Positions 6,438 through 13,625 of a stretch of 13,625 nt of DNA are shown here, piece after piece. The number at the start of each line of letters is the position of its first letter. Positions within the stretch are counted from its first letter, which is position 1. The stretch covers positions 1 to 13,625 of the forward strand of contig CAZWOB010000054.1 of the NCBI GenBank assembly GCA_964635295.1. The letters are read 5' to 3'. The position numbers were made by a program, and so were the translations under genes. Source of the DNA: Waddlia sp964635295 (GTDB lineage Bacteria; Chlamydiota; Chlamydiia; Chlamydiales; Waddliaceae). The notes beneath the pieces are model-generated. The model searched no databases, was not told where the DNA came from, and saw nothing but the letters and a program-made list of their open reading frames with translations.

Positions 6438-7457
6438 TTATTTTGCAGAAGAGAGCTTGTTTTGAATAAGAGACTTTAAAGTGTCTATCCAAAGAGGGTG
6501 ATCGTTCAATCCGGGGACAAGGTCCAACACTTCTCCTCCATAGCCTCTGAATTCCGCTTGGTACTCATTGGCAATTTCATCGATTGTTTCCAAACAATCA
6601 CAGACAAAGGCAGGGCTGAATACCAGCAGTTTTTTCGCTCCGTTCCCGGCGAGTTCTTCAATCACATCAGATGCGTAGGGTTTGATCCAGGGATCTTTGC
6701 CTAAACGGGATTGAAAGCAGACAGTGTAGTTATGGATGTTTAGCTGACTCACGATCGCCTGCGCTGTTGCATAGCACTGCGCCGAGTAGCATTGCCTGTT
6801 GTTTGCGTCCATTGTCTTGCAGCAATCAGCGGTCTGCAAACAGTGGTTGAAAGGGTCAGCTTTGCGCAGTTGCTTTTCCGGCAGGCCGTGAAAGCTGAAA
6901 AGAATGTGGTCGTAATCGTCGAGAACAAAATCTGCCGCTCGGTTGCAGAACGCTTCGATCATCTTTGGATGGGTCGGATAACTGTTGATCAATTGCGTTT
7001 CGGGAATCCGATTCCACTGCGCCAGCACACGCATCACTTCTTGATGGACAGATCCTGTCGTCGCTGATGAATATTGCGGAAAAAGTGGGACGACGATTAA
7101 TTCAGGACAATGTTTCAGGGAAAGAAGCGCGCTTTCAATAGAGGGGTTCTGGTAACGCATTCCAAGCTCTACCTGGAAATCATCTCCCAATGACTGCTGC
7201 AAAAGTGCCTTGACGCGGTTTCCATAGATGAGGAGGGGAGACCCCTCCTCTGTCCAGATGCGCGCATAATTGCTTGCCGATTCCCGGTATCTTCTAGGCA
7301 CAATTATCCTTCTGACCAAAAATTGACGCTTGAGCCACGGGATATCGATCACGCGTCCGTCTGTAAGGAATTGGATCAGATATTTTTTAACATCTTCTGG
7401 TTTCTGCGAGTCCGGTGTGCCCAAATTGACGAGGAGAACGCCTGTCTGTTTGCTCAT
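6438..7457 (-). CDS. hemH: Ferrochelatase (coproporphyrin/protoporphyrin), Cys-rich type
   Basis: This enzyme inserts ferrous iron into a porphyrin at the end of heme synthesis. It is a full-length 339-residue family member. It starts TGVLLVNLGTPDS, has PLFPQYSSATTGS (124-136), the catalytic histidine H190 in FSFHGLPE, FQSRLGKDPWIKP (248-260) and the conserved acid E290 in DCLETIDEI. Residues 206-228 hold five cysteines (C206, C212, C213, C223, C228). Ferrochelatases of Myxococcus and Bdellovibrio are reported to carry a [2Fe-2S] cluster on internal cysteines; this segment could do the same, which is inference. The gene starts 5 nt after the proC stop. A GGGGAAGA lies in the end of proC, rather far from the ATG, so translation may be coupled to proC. 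Confidence 0.96.
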   Translation of the reverse strand: MSKQTGVLLVNLGTPDSQKPEDVKKYLIQFLTDGRVIDIPWLKRQFLVRRIIVPRRYRESASNYARIWTEEGSPLLIYGNRVKALLQQSLGDDFQVELGMRYQNPSIESALLSLKHCPELIVVPLFPQYSSATTGSVHQEVMRVLAQWNRIPETQLINSYPTHPKMIEAFCNRAADFVLDDYDHILFSFHGLPEKQLRKADPFNHCLQTADCCKTMDANNRQCYSAQCYATAQAIVSQLNIHNYTVCFQSRLGKDPWIKPYASDVIEELAGNGAKKLLVFSPAFVCDCLETIDEIANEYQAEFRGYGGEVLDLVPGLNDHPLWIDTLKSLIQNKLSSAK

Positions 7458-7462
7458 AGAGG

Positions 7463-8257
7463 CTATTCTTCCCCTTGTTCGGAAAGTTCCAGGTTTCTGT
7501 AGTAGGTCGCGATAAATGTGTTGATGATACCGGAACGCACGCCCTCGTTTTCCATGGTGACCAACCCCGCAATCGATGTTCCTCCAGGGGAGGCGACCTC
7601 CAACTTTAGTTGGGCTGGTGACTTGCCTGTTTCTTTTAAAGTAGAGACCGTTCCGTTGATCAGCTGCAACACAAGCTCCCTTGACTGCTCGCTGTCGATC
7701 CCCATTGCGACACCGGCATCGATCATCGATTCGATCATCACGCTCACAAATGCCGGGCCCGATCCTGTCAAAGCGGAAATCGCGTCGATTTTCGATTCCG
7801 GCACCCAGTGAAGATCGCCAAGGCTTGAAAACAGTTGGGTTGCCTTCTCTTTCATCGCATCTTCCAGCTCATCTGTCTCCACAAGGCCAACGATCCCTTC
7901 TCCGTGAAGGACGGGAAGGTTTGGCATAATTCTTAGAACAGGGATTTCAGCAAACAAGGTTTCCAGCATATGCGTGGTCACTCCTGCCAGACAGCTGACG
8001 ACAAGCTGCTCGGAATAAAATTCACGGTGCACCTCTTTTGCCAGCCGGTCAAGGTCTTGGGGTTTGACCGCGATCAAGACAACATCCGCCTTGGAAATCG
8101 CCTCGGCGGCTGTTTTGCAAGCGGTTCCTCCGATTAGCTCAGCCAGTTTTTTTGCTTTTTCAAAAGTGTGGTCGAATAGATGCAGATCGTGCTCGGATGC
8201 CAGTCTTTGCGCGATCCCTCCTCCCATTTTTCCACAACCGATCAGGCAGACGTTCAT
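7463..8257 (-). CDS. proC: Pyrroline-5-carboxylate reductase
   Basis: It reduces pyrroline-5-carboxylate to proline with NAD(P)H, the last step of proline synthesis. The N-terminus MNVCLIGCGKMGGGIA is the Rossmann nucleotide-binding strand and loop (GxGxMG). The family signature VASPGGTSIAGL lies at 221-232, and ALTGSGPAFV near 162-171 is the dimer/substrate region. Length is 264 residues, normal for the family. The ORF stays open 61 residues further upstream, but that stretch lies inside proA and has no family similarity. I chose 8257 because AGGGA lies 8 nt before that ATG and it is 4 nt beyond the proA stop. Confidence 0.96.
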   Translation of the reverse strand: MNVCLIGCGKMGGGIAQRLASEHDLHLFDHTFEKAKKLAELIGGTACKTAAEAISKADVVLIAVKPQDLDRLAKEVHREFYSEQLVVSCLAGVTTHMLETLFAEIPVLRIMPNLPVLHGEGIVGLVETDELEDAMKEKATQLFSSLGDLHWVPESKIDAISALTGSGPAFVSVMIESMIDAGVAMGIDSEQSRELVLQLINGTVSTLKETGKSPAQLKLEVASPGGTSIAGLVTMENEGVRSGIINTFIATYYRNLELSEQGEE

Positions 8258-8261
8258 TGTT

Positions 8262-9506
8262 TCAATCCCTTGTTTGATAATTTCCTTCGACAATCCATTT
8301 ATATGTGGTGAGCTCTTCAAGTGCCATCGGGCCTCTTGCATGCAGCTTTTGCGTGCTGATCGCCACTTCTGCTCCCATGCCAAACTGCGATCCGTCGGTG
8401 AACCTCGTCGAGGCATTGACGTAGACAGCTGCCGAATCAACCTCCTGGATAAACGTCTCAGCGTGCTGTTTGTCTGCTGTCAAAATTCCGTCGCTGTGTC
8501 CGGAGGAGTGTTTCTGAATGTGGGAAATGGCGGCGTTGAGATCTGGGACAACTTTAATGCCCAATGTGAGCGACAGCCATTCGGTGTCCCAATCGCCATT
8601 TTCAGCGGGTGTTGCCCGAGTGCTCTCAACTAATGCCTGGGCCCGCGGGTCCAGCTTAAAGGAGACAGAGTCAAGCTTGCGGATCACTTGCGGGATAAAG
8701 GCCTGCGCTATCCCTTCATGCACTAAAAGAGTGTCCAAAGCGTTGCATACTGTCGGTCGTTGGGTTTTTGCGTTATAGACCACTTCCAAAGCTTTTAATA
8801 GATCCGCAGACTGATCGACGTATAGATGACAGATGCCGATACCTCCAGTGATGACAGGAATCGTGCTGTTCTCGAGGCAGAATTGGTGCAGGCCTGCGCC
8901 TCCCCGGGGGATGATCATGTCAACGCTATCGCGCATTTTCAATAAGTCAAGGACAAGCGATCGGTCGGGAGAATCGATAAATTGGACAGCGTCCGGAGGA
9001 AGGTCGGCTTCCATCAACGCTTCTTTGATCAAAGAAACAAGCGCGCGATTGGTACGGATGGTCTCTGAACCCCCCCGAAGGATTGAGCAGCTTCCCGCTT
9101 TCAAGCAGAGCGAAGCGACATCGGTCGTCACATTCGGCCTTGCCTCGTAGATCACACCGATCACGCCGATCGGCGTGCGTCTTTTTGTGAGCTTTAAACC
9201 GTTGTCGAGAGAGCGCACCTCGATCGCTTCTCCAACAGGATCTTTCAATGCGGCCACTTTTTGGATATCATCAGCAAGACCCTGGATACGTCCTTCCAGC
9301 GAAAGGCGGTCCAGCATAGCATCGTCCAACCCTTTGGCCCTCGCATCTGCAAGGTCTTTCCGGTTAGATTCTAAAACACTTTCTTCCCTTTCGAGCAAAA
9401 GAGAGGCGATCCTGTTCAATGCTTGATTTTTTTGTTCCGTGCTGGCTTTAAAAAGGGATCTTGAAGCTTCTTTTGCCTGTTTACCTAGAAGAGTGAGTAA
9501 GGACAT
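8262..9506 (-). CDS. proA: Gamma-glutamyl phosphate reductase
   Basis: It reduces gamma-glutamyl phosphate with NADPH to glutamate semialdehyde, which cyclises to pyrroline-5-carboxylate, the substrate of the next gene's product. The 414-residue length matches E. coli ProA (417). The aldehyde dehydrogenase fold is shown by GVIGVIYEARPNVT (114-127) and IIPRGGAGL (198-206), with the catalytic cysteine C254 in KTQRPTVCNALDTL. The gene begins 18 nt after the proB stop. The ribosome site is modest (GGA, 7 nt from the ATG). The stop overlaps nothing, and proC begins 4 nt later, suggesting coupled translation. Confidence 0.97.
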   Translation of the reverse strand: MSLLTLLGKQAKEASRSLFKASTEQKNQALNRIASLLLEREESVLESNRKDLADARAKGLDDAMLDRLSLEGRIQGLADDIQKVAALKDPVGEAIEVRSLDNGLKLTKRRTPIGVIGVIYEARPNVTTDVASLCLKAGSCSILRGGSETIRTNRALVSLIKEALMEADLPPDAVQFIDSPDRSLVLDLLKMRDSVDMIIPRGGAGLHQFCLENSTIPVITGGIGICHLYVDQSADLLKALEVVYNAKTQRPTVCNALDTLLVHEGIAQAFIPQVIRKLDSVSFKLDPRAQALVESTRATPAENGDWDTEWLSLTLGIKVVPDLNAAISHIQKHSSGHSDGILTADKQHAETFIQEVDSAAVYVNASTRFTDGSQFGMGAEVAISTQKLHARGPMALEELTTYKWIVEGNYQTRD

Positions 9507-9524
9507 CGTCTGTTCCGGTTTCTT

Positions 9525-10625
9525 TTATAGGAGTGCCATATTATCACGATGGATCACTTCCGATCCATAGCTGTATCCTAAAATGTTCTCAATTTCAGAG
9601 GATTGGGCCCCTGTGAGTTTCTCGATCTCCTCACTTGAGTAATTGACGATCCCTCTTGCGATTGCCCGACCCTCCCCGGACACCACTTCGACGATGGCGC
9701 CGCGGTCATACTTACCTTTGCTTCCAGTCACCCCGACAGGAAGCAGGCTGGCCCCTTCATGGGCGACTTTTGCTTCCGCGCCCTGGTCTACAACGACTGT
9801 CCCTTGTGACTTTTCTGAAAGCAGCCATCGTTTTCGGCTCTCTTTAGGAGTTGTCACCGGGTGGAAATAGGTGCCTGTTCTTCTGCCTTCGACAATATCT
9901 GCGATCACCGAAGGCTTTGCTGAAGAGGCGATGATCGTCGGCGTCCCGCTTCTCGTTGCCAGCCTTGCAGCTTCCACTTTGGTGGACATCCCGCCGGCCC
10001 CCATCCCTGTCCCTTTAGTCGTATTGCCTGCGAGTTGGATGATCTTTTCATCGATGGCATGTACTTCCTTGATCAGTTCGGCATCAGGATCGCGTGATGG
10101 GTCGGCGGTAAATAAACCTTCCTGATCGGTCAGCAGGATCAGTTGGTCGGCGGCGATCAAATTCGCGACGAGGGCTGCGATATTATCGTTGTCCCCGAAT
10201 TGTATCTCCCTGGTTGCCACCGTATCGTTTTCATTGACAATGGGAACGACCCCATGAGCCAGCAGCGAATCGATCGTATTGCGGACATTGAGGTAGCCTT
10301 CTCTGCGGGAAAAATCGTTTCTTGTCAGAAGTAACTGGCCGACAGGAAGTTGGTAAATCCCGAACAGTTGCTTCCATTTGTTCATCAGATGCACCTGTCC
10401 AATGCTTGAGAGCATTTGCTTTTCGGGAAGGGAACGGTCGGTTTTAATCGGATGAAGCACCTCCCGCCCAGCTGCAATGGACCCGGAAGTGACCAGGACC
10501 ACTTGGCAACCTTTGCCGAGCACCGAGGCAATTTCCCTGACAATTTCAAGCATGTGTTTCTGGGAGAGTGATTTACCACCGTCAGTAAGGGTGGATGTCC
10601 CCACTTTGATCACAATTTTTTTCAT
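9525..10625 (-). CDS. proB: Glutamate 5-kinase with C-terminal PUA domain
   Basis: It phosphorylates glutamate on its gamma carboxyl, the committed and usually proline-inhibited step. The amino-acid kinase domain covers about 1-255: KVGTSTLT (8-14), VTSGSIAAG (45-53), VPIVNENDTV (127-136), FGDNDNIAA (143-151) and the family block GMGAGGMSTKVEAA (207-220). The PUA domain follows at about 275-355, as in E. coli ProB (367 aa; here 366), where it takes part in regulation. No clear Shine-Dalgarno sequence precedes the ATG, and the folE stop is 22 nt upstream, so it probably depends on the upstream transcript. The whole proline route from glutamate is present here. Confidence 0.97.
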   Translation of the reverse strand: MKKIVIKVGTSTLTDGGKSLSQKHMLEIVREIASVLGKGCQVVLVTSGSIAAGREVLHPIKTDRSLPEKQMLSSIGQVHLMNKWKQLFGIYQLPVGQLLLTRNDFSRREGYLNVRNTIDSLLAHGVVPIVNENDTVATREIQFGDNDNIAALVANLIAADQLILLTDQEGLFTADPSRDPDAELIKEVHAIDEKIIQLAGNTTKGTGMGAGGMSTKVEAARLATRSGTPTIIASSAKPSVIADIVEGRRTGTYFHPVTTPKESRKRWLLSEKSQGTVVVDQGAEAKVAHEGASLLPVGVTGSKGKYDRGAIVEVVSGEGRAIARGIVNYSSEEIEKLTGAQSSEIENILGYSYGSEVIHRDNMALL

Positions 10626-10647
10626 ACTTAGATCTTATAACATACTG

Positions 10648-11313
10648 TTATCGATTTGTATCAGAACGTTGGATAGCATCGAAAAATTCCTGTCTCTGAT
10701 TATTGTCTTCGTTGAACTTGCCTCTGAGGACCTGGGTCGTGCACCAACCGCTTTGATCTTCAATACCTCTTGCCGCGATGCAGAAATGCTGGCAATTGAT
10801 GGAGACGGCCACATCTTCGGTTTCGAGAATGCGGCACAGGCTGTCTGCAATCTGCGCCGTCAGACGCTCTTGTACTTGTGGTCGGCGGGCGAAGAAACGG
10901 ACAATCCGCGGAATTTTAGACAGGCCGATCAGTTTTTCATTGGGAAGGTAGGCGACATATGCGGTTCCGATCATGGGAACAAAATGGTGTTCGCAAAAGC
11001 TTGTGACAAAGACTTTCATAAAGAGCATGTTAGAACGCCCGCCGCTTTTATACTGGTCTTCAATGTAGCTGATCGGCGGAAATGTCGATGGGTTCAGCCC
11101 GGAAAAGACTTCTTTGACGTACATGCGAGCCACGCGATGAGGGGTCCGCTCCAACGATGTATCAGTCAGATCGAGGCCAAGAGCTTCCATGATTTCTTTG
11201 AATCTGACAGCAATATAATCGATCCTTTCCTCATCAGACATTTGAGGGGGGATCTTGACAGGCGAGGGGAATTGGGTCGTAATTGCCTGTTGGTCGATTT
11301 TAGACTGATGCAT
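10648..11313 (-). CDS. folE: GTP cyclohydrolase I
   Basis: It converts GTP to 7,8-dihydroneopterin triphosphate, the first step of folate (and other pterin or deazapurine) synthesis. Length is 221 residues. The zinc ligands can be matched to E. coli C110, H113 and C181: C107 and H110 in FCEHHF, and C178 in QHFCIAARG. The ERTPHRVARMY block (55-65) and LIGLSKIPRIVRFFARRPQVQERLT (from 128) are typical. AGGA lies 5 nt before the ATG. The start lies inside the last codons of the methyltransferase gene (14-bp overlap), which points to coupled expression. The product joins GlyA in folate-dependent one-carbon metabolism. Confidence 0.96.
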   Translation of the reverse strand: MHQSKIDQQAITTQFPSPVKIPPQMSDEERIDYIAVRFKEIMEALGLDLTDTSLERTPHRVARMYVKEVFSGLNPSTFPPISYIEDQYKSGGRSNMLFMKVFVTSFCEHHFVPMIGTAYVAYLPNEKLIGLSKIPRIVRFFARRPQVQERLTAQIADSLCRILETEDVAVSINCQHFCIAARGIEDQSGWCTTQVLRGKFNEDNNQRQEFFDAIQRSDTNR

Positions 11314-12046
11314 AGCGTTCCTTGCTTCTAAGTTTTTGCGAGACTGCCGCCGCTACAATCGCAAAGGCGTTGGCGACATTGAGTGAGTTCTTTTTTCCAT
11401 ATAAGGGAATTTCGACGATGGCGTCTGCATGCGACAACATGTCGTCGGAAATGCCGTATTCTTCATTTCCCACGACAAGACAGCAGCAAGCGGGAAAATT
11501 GTATTCGTCCAAAGGGATGGCATCGGGGCTCGTTTCCAACGCAATTAAAGGGCGGGGCAGGTCTTCTACCTTCACATGGCGGCGGCAGCTGATCCCTTCA
11601 GAGGAACCCATGGACGTTTTGATCACTTGAGGATGATCTTCCCCAGGTGTATCGGGGGAAAAGATGACATCGCCCAATTGGAAGGCTTCGACTGTCCGTA
11701 AAATGCTGCCGACATTGTGTGCAGAGCGAATGTGGTCTAGATAGGTGTGTACTTCCAGTTTTTCTGCTGTGGTGCCATGTGAATCATTGCGGCGTACTCT
11801 CGGCAGCAGGTTGTGTTCGCTCAGATGAACGTCTGCCTTGTCCAGATGTTGATGAAAACGGTCGCTCACCTGTTCCCGAGAAGGGCTTTCAAGCGGCGGC
11901 AGCTGCATCCATTGCTGAATCTCATTATAGTGGGCGAGATGACTGCGCTGGGTATTGATGTAATAGCTCCTTAAAAGTTCAGCACACTTTTTGTGCTGGG
12001 CCTCAAGGGTGAAATTGAGAAATTTCCGTTTGGTAAATGGGTTCAT
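11300..12046 (-). CDS. SpoU/TrmH-family RNA 2'-O-methyltransferase
   Basis: A SAM-dependent trefoil-knot methyltransferase that methylates ribose 2'-OH in tRNA or rRNA. The catalytic domain occupies about 97-248. Motif 1 is SAHNVGSILRTVEAF (108-122, with N111 and R117), motif 2 is LVVGNEEYGIS (190-200), and motif 3 is IPLYGKKNSLNVANAFAI (213-230), forming the knot and SAM pocket. The first 95 or so residues are polar and helical and do not resemble the L30e-like domain common in RlmB, so the RNA target cannot be assigned. The ATG overlaps the ABC-F stop (ATGA). The AAAGG directly before the ATG is too close for a normal ribosome site, so translation is probably coupled to termination of the ABC-F gene. 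Confidence 0.9.
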   Translation of the reverse strand: MNPFTKRKFLNFTLEAQHKKCAELLRSYYINTQRSHLAHYNEIQQWMQLPPLESPSREQVSDRFHQHLDKADVHLSEHNLLPRVRRNDSHGTTAEKLEVHTYLDHIRSAHNVGSILRTVEAFQLGDVIFSPDTPGEDHPQVIKTSMGSSEGISCRRHVKVEDLPRPLIALETSPDAIPLDEYNFPACCCLVVGNEEYGISDDMLSHADAIVEIPLYGKKNSLNVANAFAIVAAAVSQKLRSKERYASV

Positions 12047-13623
12047 CCTTTCTGAGCCAAATATTCCTCAAGCGTCCCCTCGTAGACTTTAATGCCGTCT
12101 GCTTCAAACGCGATGATCTTATCTGCCATCGTATCGATCAGATCGCGGTCGTGGCTGACACAAATGACAGTCCCGGGATAGTCCTTCAATCCAAAGCCGA
12201 GGGCGGAGACAGCTTCAAGGTCGAGGTGATTGTTCGGTTCGTCCATGATGAGCACATTCGGATGGTCAAGCATCATTTCGGCGATCATCAATCGGGCGGT
12301 TTCCCCTCCGGACAATGAAGCAACCTCTTTGAAAGCGTCATCTCCGCCGAACAGCATTTTTCCCATGACACTGCGCACATCCTGATCATAGGCTCCCGGA
12401 TGTTTCTCTTTCAGCCAGTCGAATGCGTTCACTTTCCTTGATTTATCTACTGTTTCCGCATGGTTCTGGGGGAAATATCCGATCTGTACCTGGTGTCCAG
12501 GTTCGATTTTCCCTTCATTGTTGTCGAGGGCCCCTGCAAGCATTTTAACAAGCGTTGTTTTTCCACGTCCGTTGTTCCCGATCACGCCGATCTTATCGCC
12601 CCGTTCAATTTCGATTGAGAATTTATTGATCACATTGGAACCATCGAACGACTTGGAAACGTTTTCAACAGTCAGAACCACTTTGCCCGGTTGCTTTTCC
12701 GACGTTTGAAAGCGGATATAAGGGCGTTGGATGTTTGATTTTTTCAGCTCTTGCGGTTCCAATCGACGGATTTCCCGCATTCTCGACTGGACTTGCGATG
12801 CTCTCGATCCCGCGCCAAAACGAGCGACAAACTCTTTCAGTTGGGAAATCTTTTTCTCTTTTGATTTGGCGTCCAGCTCCGCTCGCTGTCTGACGCTTGT
12901 TTTTGCTTCCACCATCTGGTCATAGTTTCCAGAATAGACGATAACGGTCTCATAATCGACGTCGGCGATGTGCGTGCAGACGGCGTTCAGAAAATGCCTG
13001 TCGTGCGAGGTGACGACCAGAGCGCCCGAATAGTTAATGAGGAAGCTTTCCAGCCATCCGATCGACTCCATATCCATGTGGTTGGTCGGCTCGTCGAGGA
13101 GAAGCGCTTTAGGGTCTCCGAAAAGGGCCTGGCAAAGGAGGACGCGGAACTGCATGTCGGTCGGGATCGAGTGCATGGGCGCCTGGAACTGGTCTTCTGT
13201 GAGTCCCATTCCGGACAGGAGTACTTCGGCGTCAGGTTCTGCTGTGTAGCCGTCTTCTTCAGCGATGATTCCTTCCAGGTCGCCTAGGCGCATTCCCACT
13301 TCATCGGTCATTTCTACTTCATACAGGCTGTCTCTTTCAGTGAGCGCGTCCCAGAGCCTTGTATTTCCCATGATCACGACATCGATCACTTTATAGTCGC
13401 GGAAATCTTCGATATTCTGCCTCAGCATTCCCACCTGTTCGGGAAGGGAAACTGTTCCAGTTGTGGCTTCTTCCTCGCCCATGATGATTTTCAGCAGGGT
13501 GGACTTGCCGCAACCGTTGGGGCCGGTCAGACCATAGCGGTTGCCTGACTGAAAGGTCAGGTCGACATTTTCAAAGAGTGTGCGGCTGCCAAAGCTTTTC
13601 GAGATATTTTTTAAAGTGATCAT
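12043..13623 (-). CDS. ABC-F family ATPase, YbiT-like
   Basis: A soluble tandem ATPase without membrane segments; ABC-F proteins bind the ribosomal E site and relieve stalled translation. Domain 1 has Walker A GPNGCGKST (34-42), Walker B and D-loop ALLLDEPTNHMD (173-184) and H-switch H207 (SHDRHF). Its signature is degenerate (SIPTDMQFRVLL, 152-163, no LSGG). The inter-domain linker (about 235-295) is a charged helical pair expected to reach P-site tRNA. Domain 2 has GNNGRGKTT (349-357), LSGGE (437-441) and DEPNNHLD (461-468). Length 526 and the degenerate first signature fit E. coli YbiT (530 aa). The ATG is 2 nt from the window edge, so promoter and ribosome site are outside. Its TGA overlaps the next gene's ATG, making it the first visible gene of the train. 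Confidence 0.93.
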   Translation of the reverse strand: MITLKNISKSFGSRTLFENVDLTFQSGNRYGLTGPNGCGKSTLLKIIMGEEEATTGTVSLPEQVGMLRQNIEDFRDYKVIDVVIMGNTRLWDALTERDSLYEVEMTDEVGMRLGDLEGIIAEEDGYTAEPDAEVLLSGMGLTEDQFQAPMHSIPTDMQFRVLLCQALFGDPKALLLDEPTNHMDMESIGWLESFLINYSGALVVTSHDRHFLNAVCTHIADVDYETVIVYSGNYDQMVEAKTSVRQRAELDAKSKEKKISQLKEFVARFGAGSRASQVQSRMREIRRLEPQELKKSNIQRPYIRFQTSEKQPGKVVLTVENVSKSFDGSNVINKFSIEIERGDKIGVIGNNGRGKTTLVKMLAGALDNNEGKIEPGHQVQIGYFPQNHAETVDKSRKVNAFDWLKEKHPGAYDQDVRSVMGKMLFGGDDAFKEVASLSGGETARLMIAEMMLDHPNVLIMDEPNNHLDLEAVSALGFGLKDYPGTVICVSHDRDLIDTMADKIIAFEADGIKVYEGTLEEYLAQKG

Positions 13624-13625
13624 TT

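Noticed and set aside
8258..8440. A longer proC starting at 8440
   Set aside because: The extra 61 residues fall inside proA, precede the conserved Rossmann start and lack family similarity; the ATG at 8257 has a good ribosome site.
8064..8633. A 189-residue plus-strand open frame across proC and proA
   Set aside because: Antisense to two confirmed genes and spans their junction; no recognisable domain.
10477..11331. A 284-residue plus-strand open frame opposite proB and folE
   Set aside because: It lies antisense to two clearly recognised enzymes, shows no family motif and is a by-product of codon composition.
1..13625. CRISPR arrays, insertion sequences, tRNA genes, phage or defence genes
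   Set aside because: No spaced direct repeats, transposase-like frames, tRNA cloverleaf motifs or defence domains were seen on either strand.

Overview
The window reads as chromosomal housekeeping DNA from a chlamydia-like bacterium, probably an environmental member of the Parachlamydiales and not a Chlamydiaceae species. The pointers are a long-form serine hydroxymethyltransferase with an internal insert, a coiled-coil/zinc-ribbon protein of the chlamydial CT398 (CdsZ) type, a bacterial RNase P RNA whose usual GGU tRNA-contact triplet reads GAU, and a complete proline pathway that Chlamydiaceae lack. The base composition looks balanced, which fits some Criblamydiaceae, but the genus is inferred from memory of families and is not proven.

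Layout. Positions 4-1503 hold glyA on the minus strand. Its 147-bp upstream gap is shared with a divergent plus-strand unit: the zinc-ribbon gene (1651-2427), then rnpB (about 2436-2768), then a small P-loop kinase-like gene (2849-3439). The kinase-like gene runs into a convergent polysaccharide deacetylase gene (3420-4616, minus), and the two share 20 bp at their 3' ends. Next on the minus strand is a large unrecognised gene (4686-6356) interrupted by a scaffold gap of exactly 100 N (4764-4863). From there to the right edge lies a compact minus-strand gene train, in transcription order: ABC-F ATPase, SpoU-type RNA methyltransferase, folE, proB, proA, proC, hemH. Junctions are a 4-bp overlap, a 14-bp overlap, then gaps of 22, 18, 4 and 5 bp. 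This looks like one transcription unit.

How the genes work together. proB, proA and proC form the whole route from glutamate to proline. FolE opens pterin/folate synthesis and GlyA supplies one-carbon units to folate, so two folate-linked enzymes are present but far apart. HemH makes the last step of heme synthesis. The ABC-F protein and the methyltransferase are translation-related. The deacetylase and the unknown gene each have a convincing promoter of their own.

I see no insertion sequence, phage gene, CRISPR array, tRNA or toxin-antitoxin pair. I do not find a clear new multi-gene system. The least explained parts are the gapped unknown gene with its palindromic promoter, and the cytoplasm-start, hydrophobic-N-terminus deacetylase beside it.
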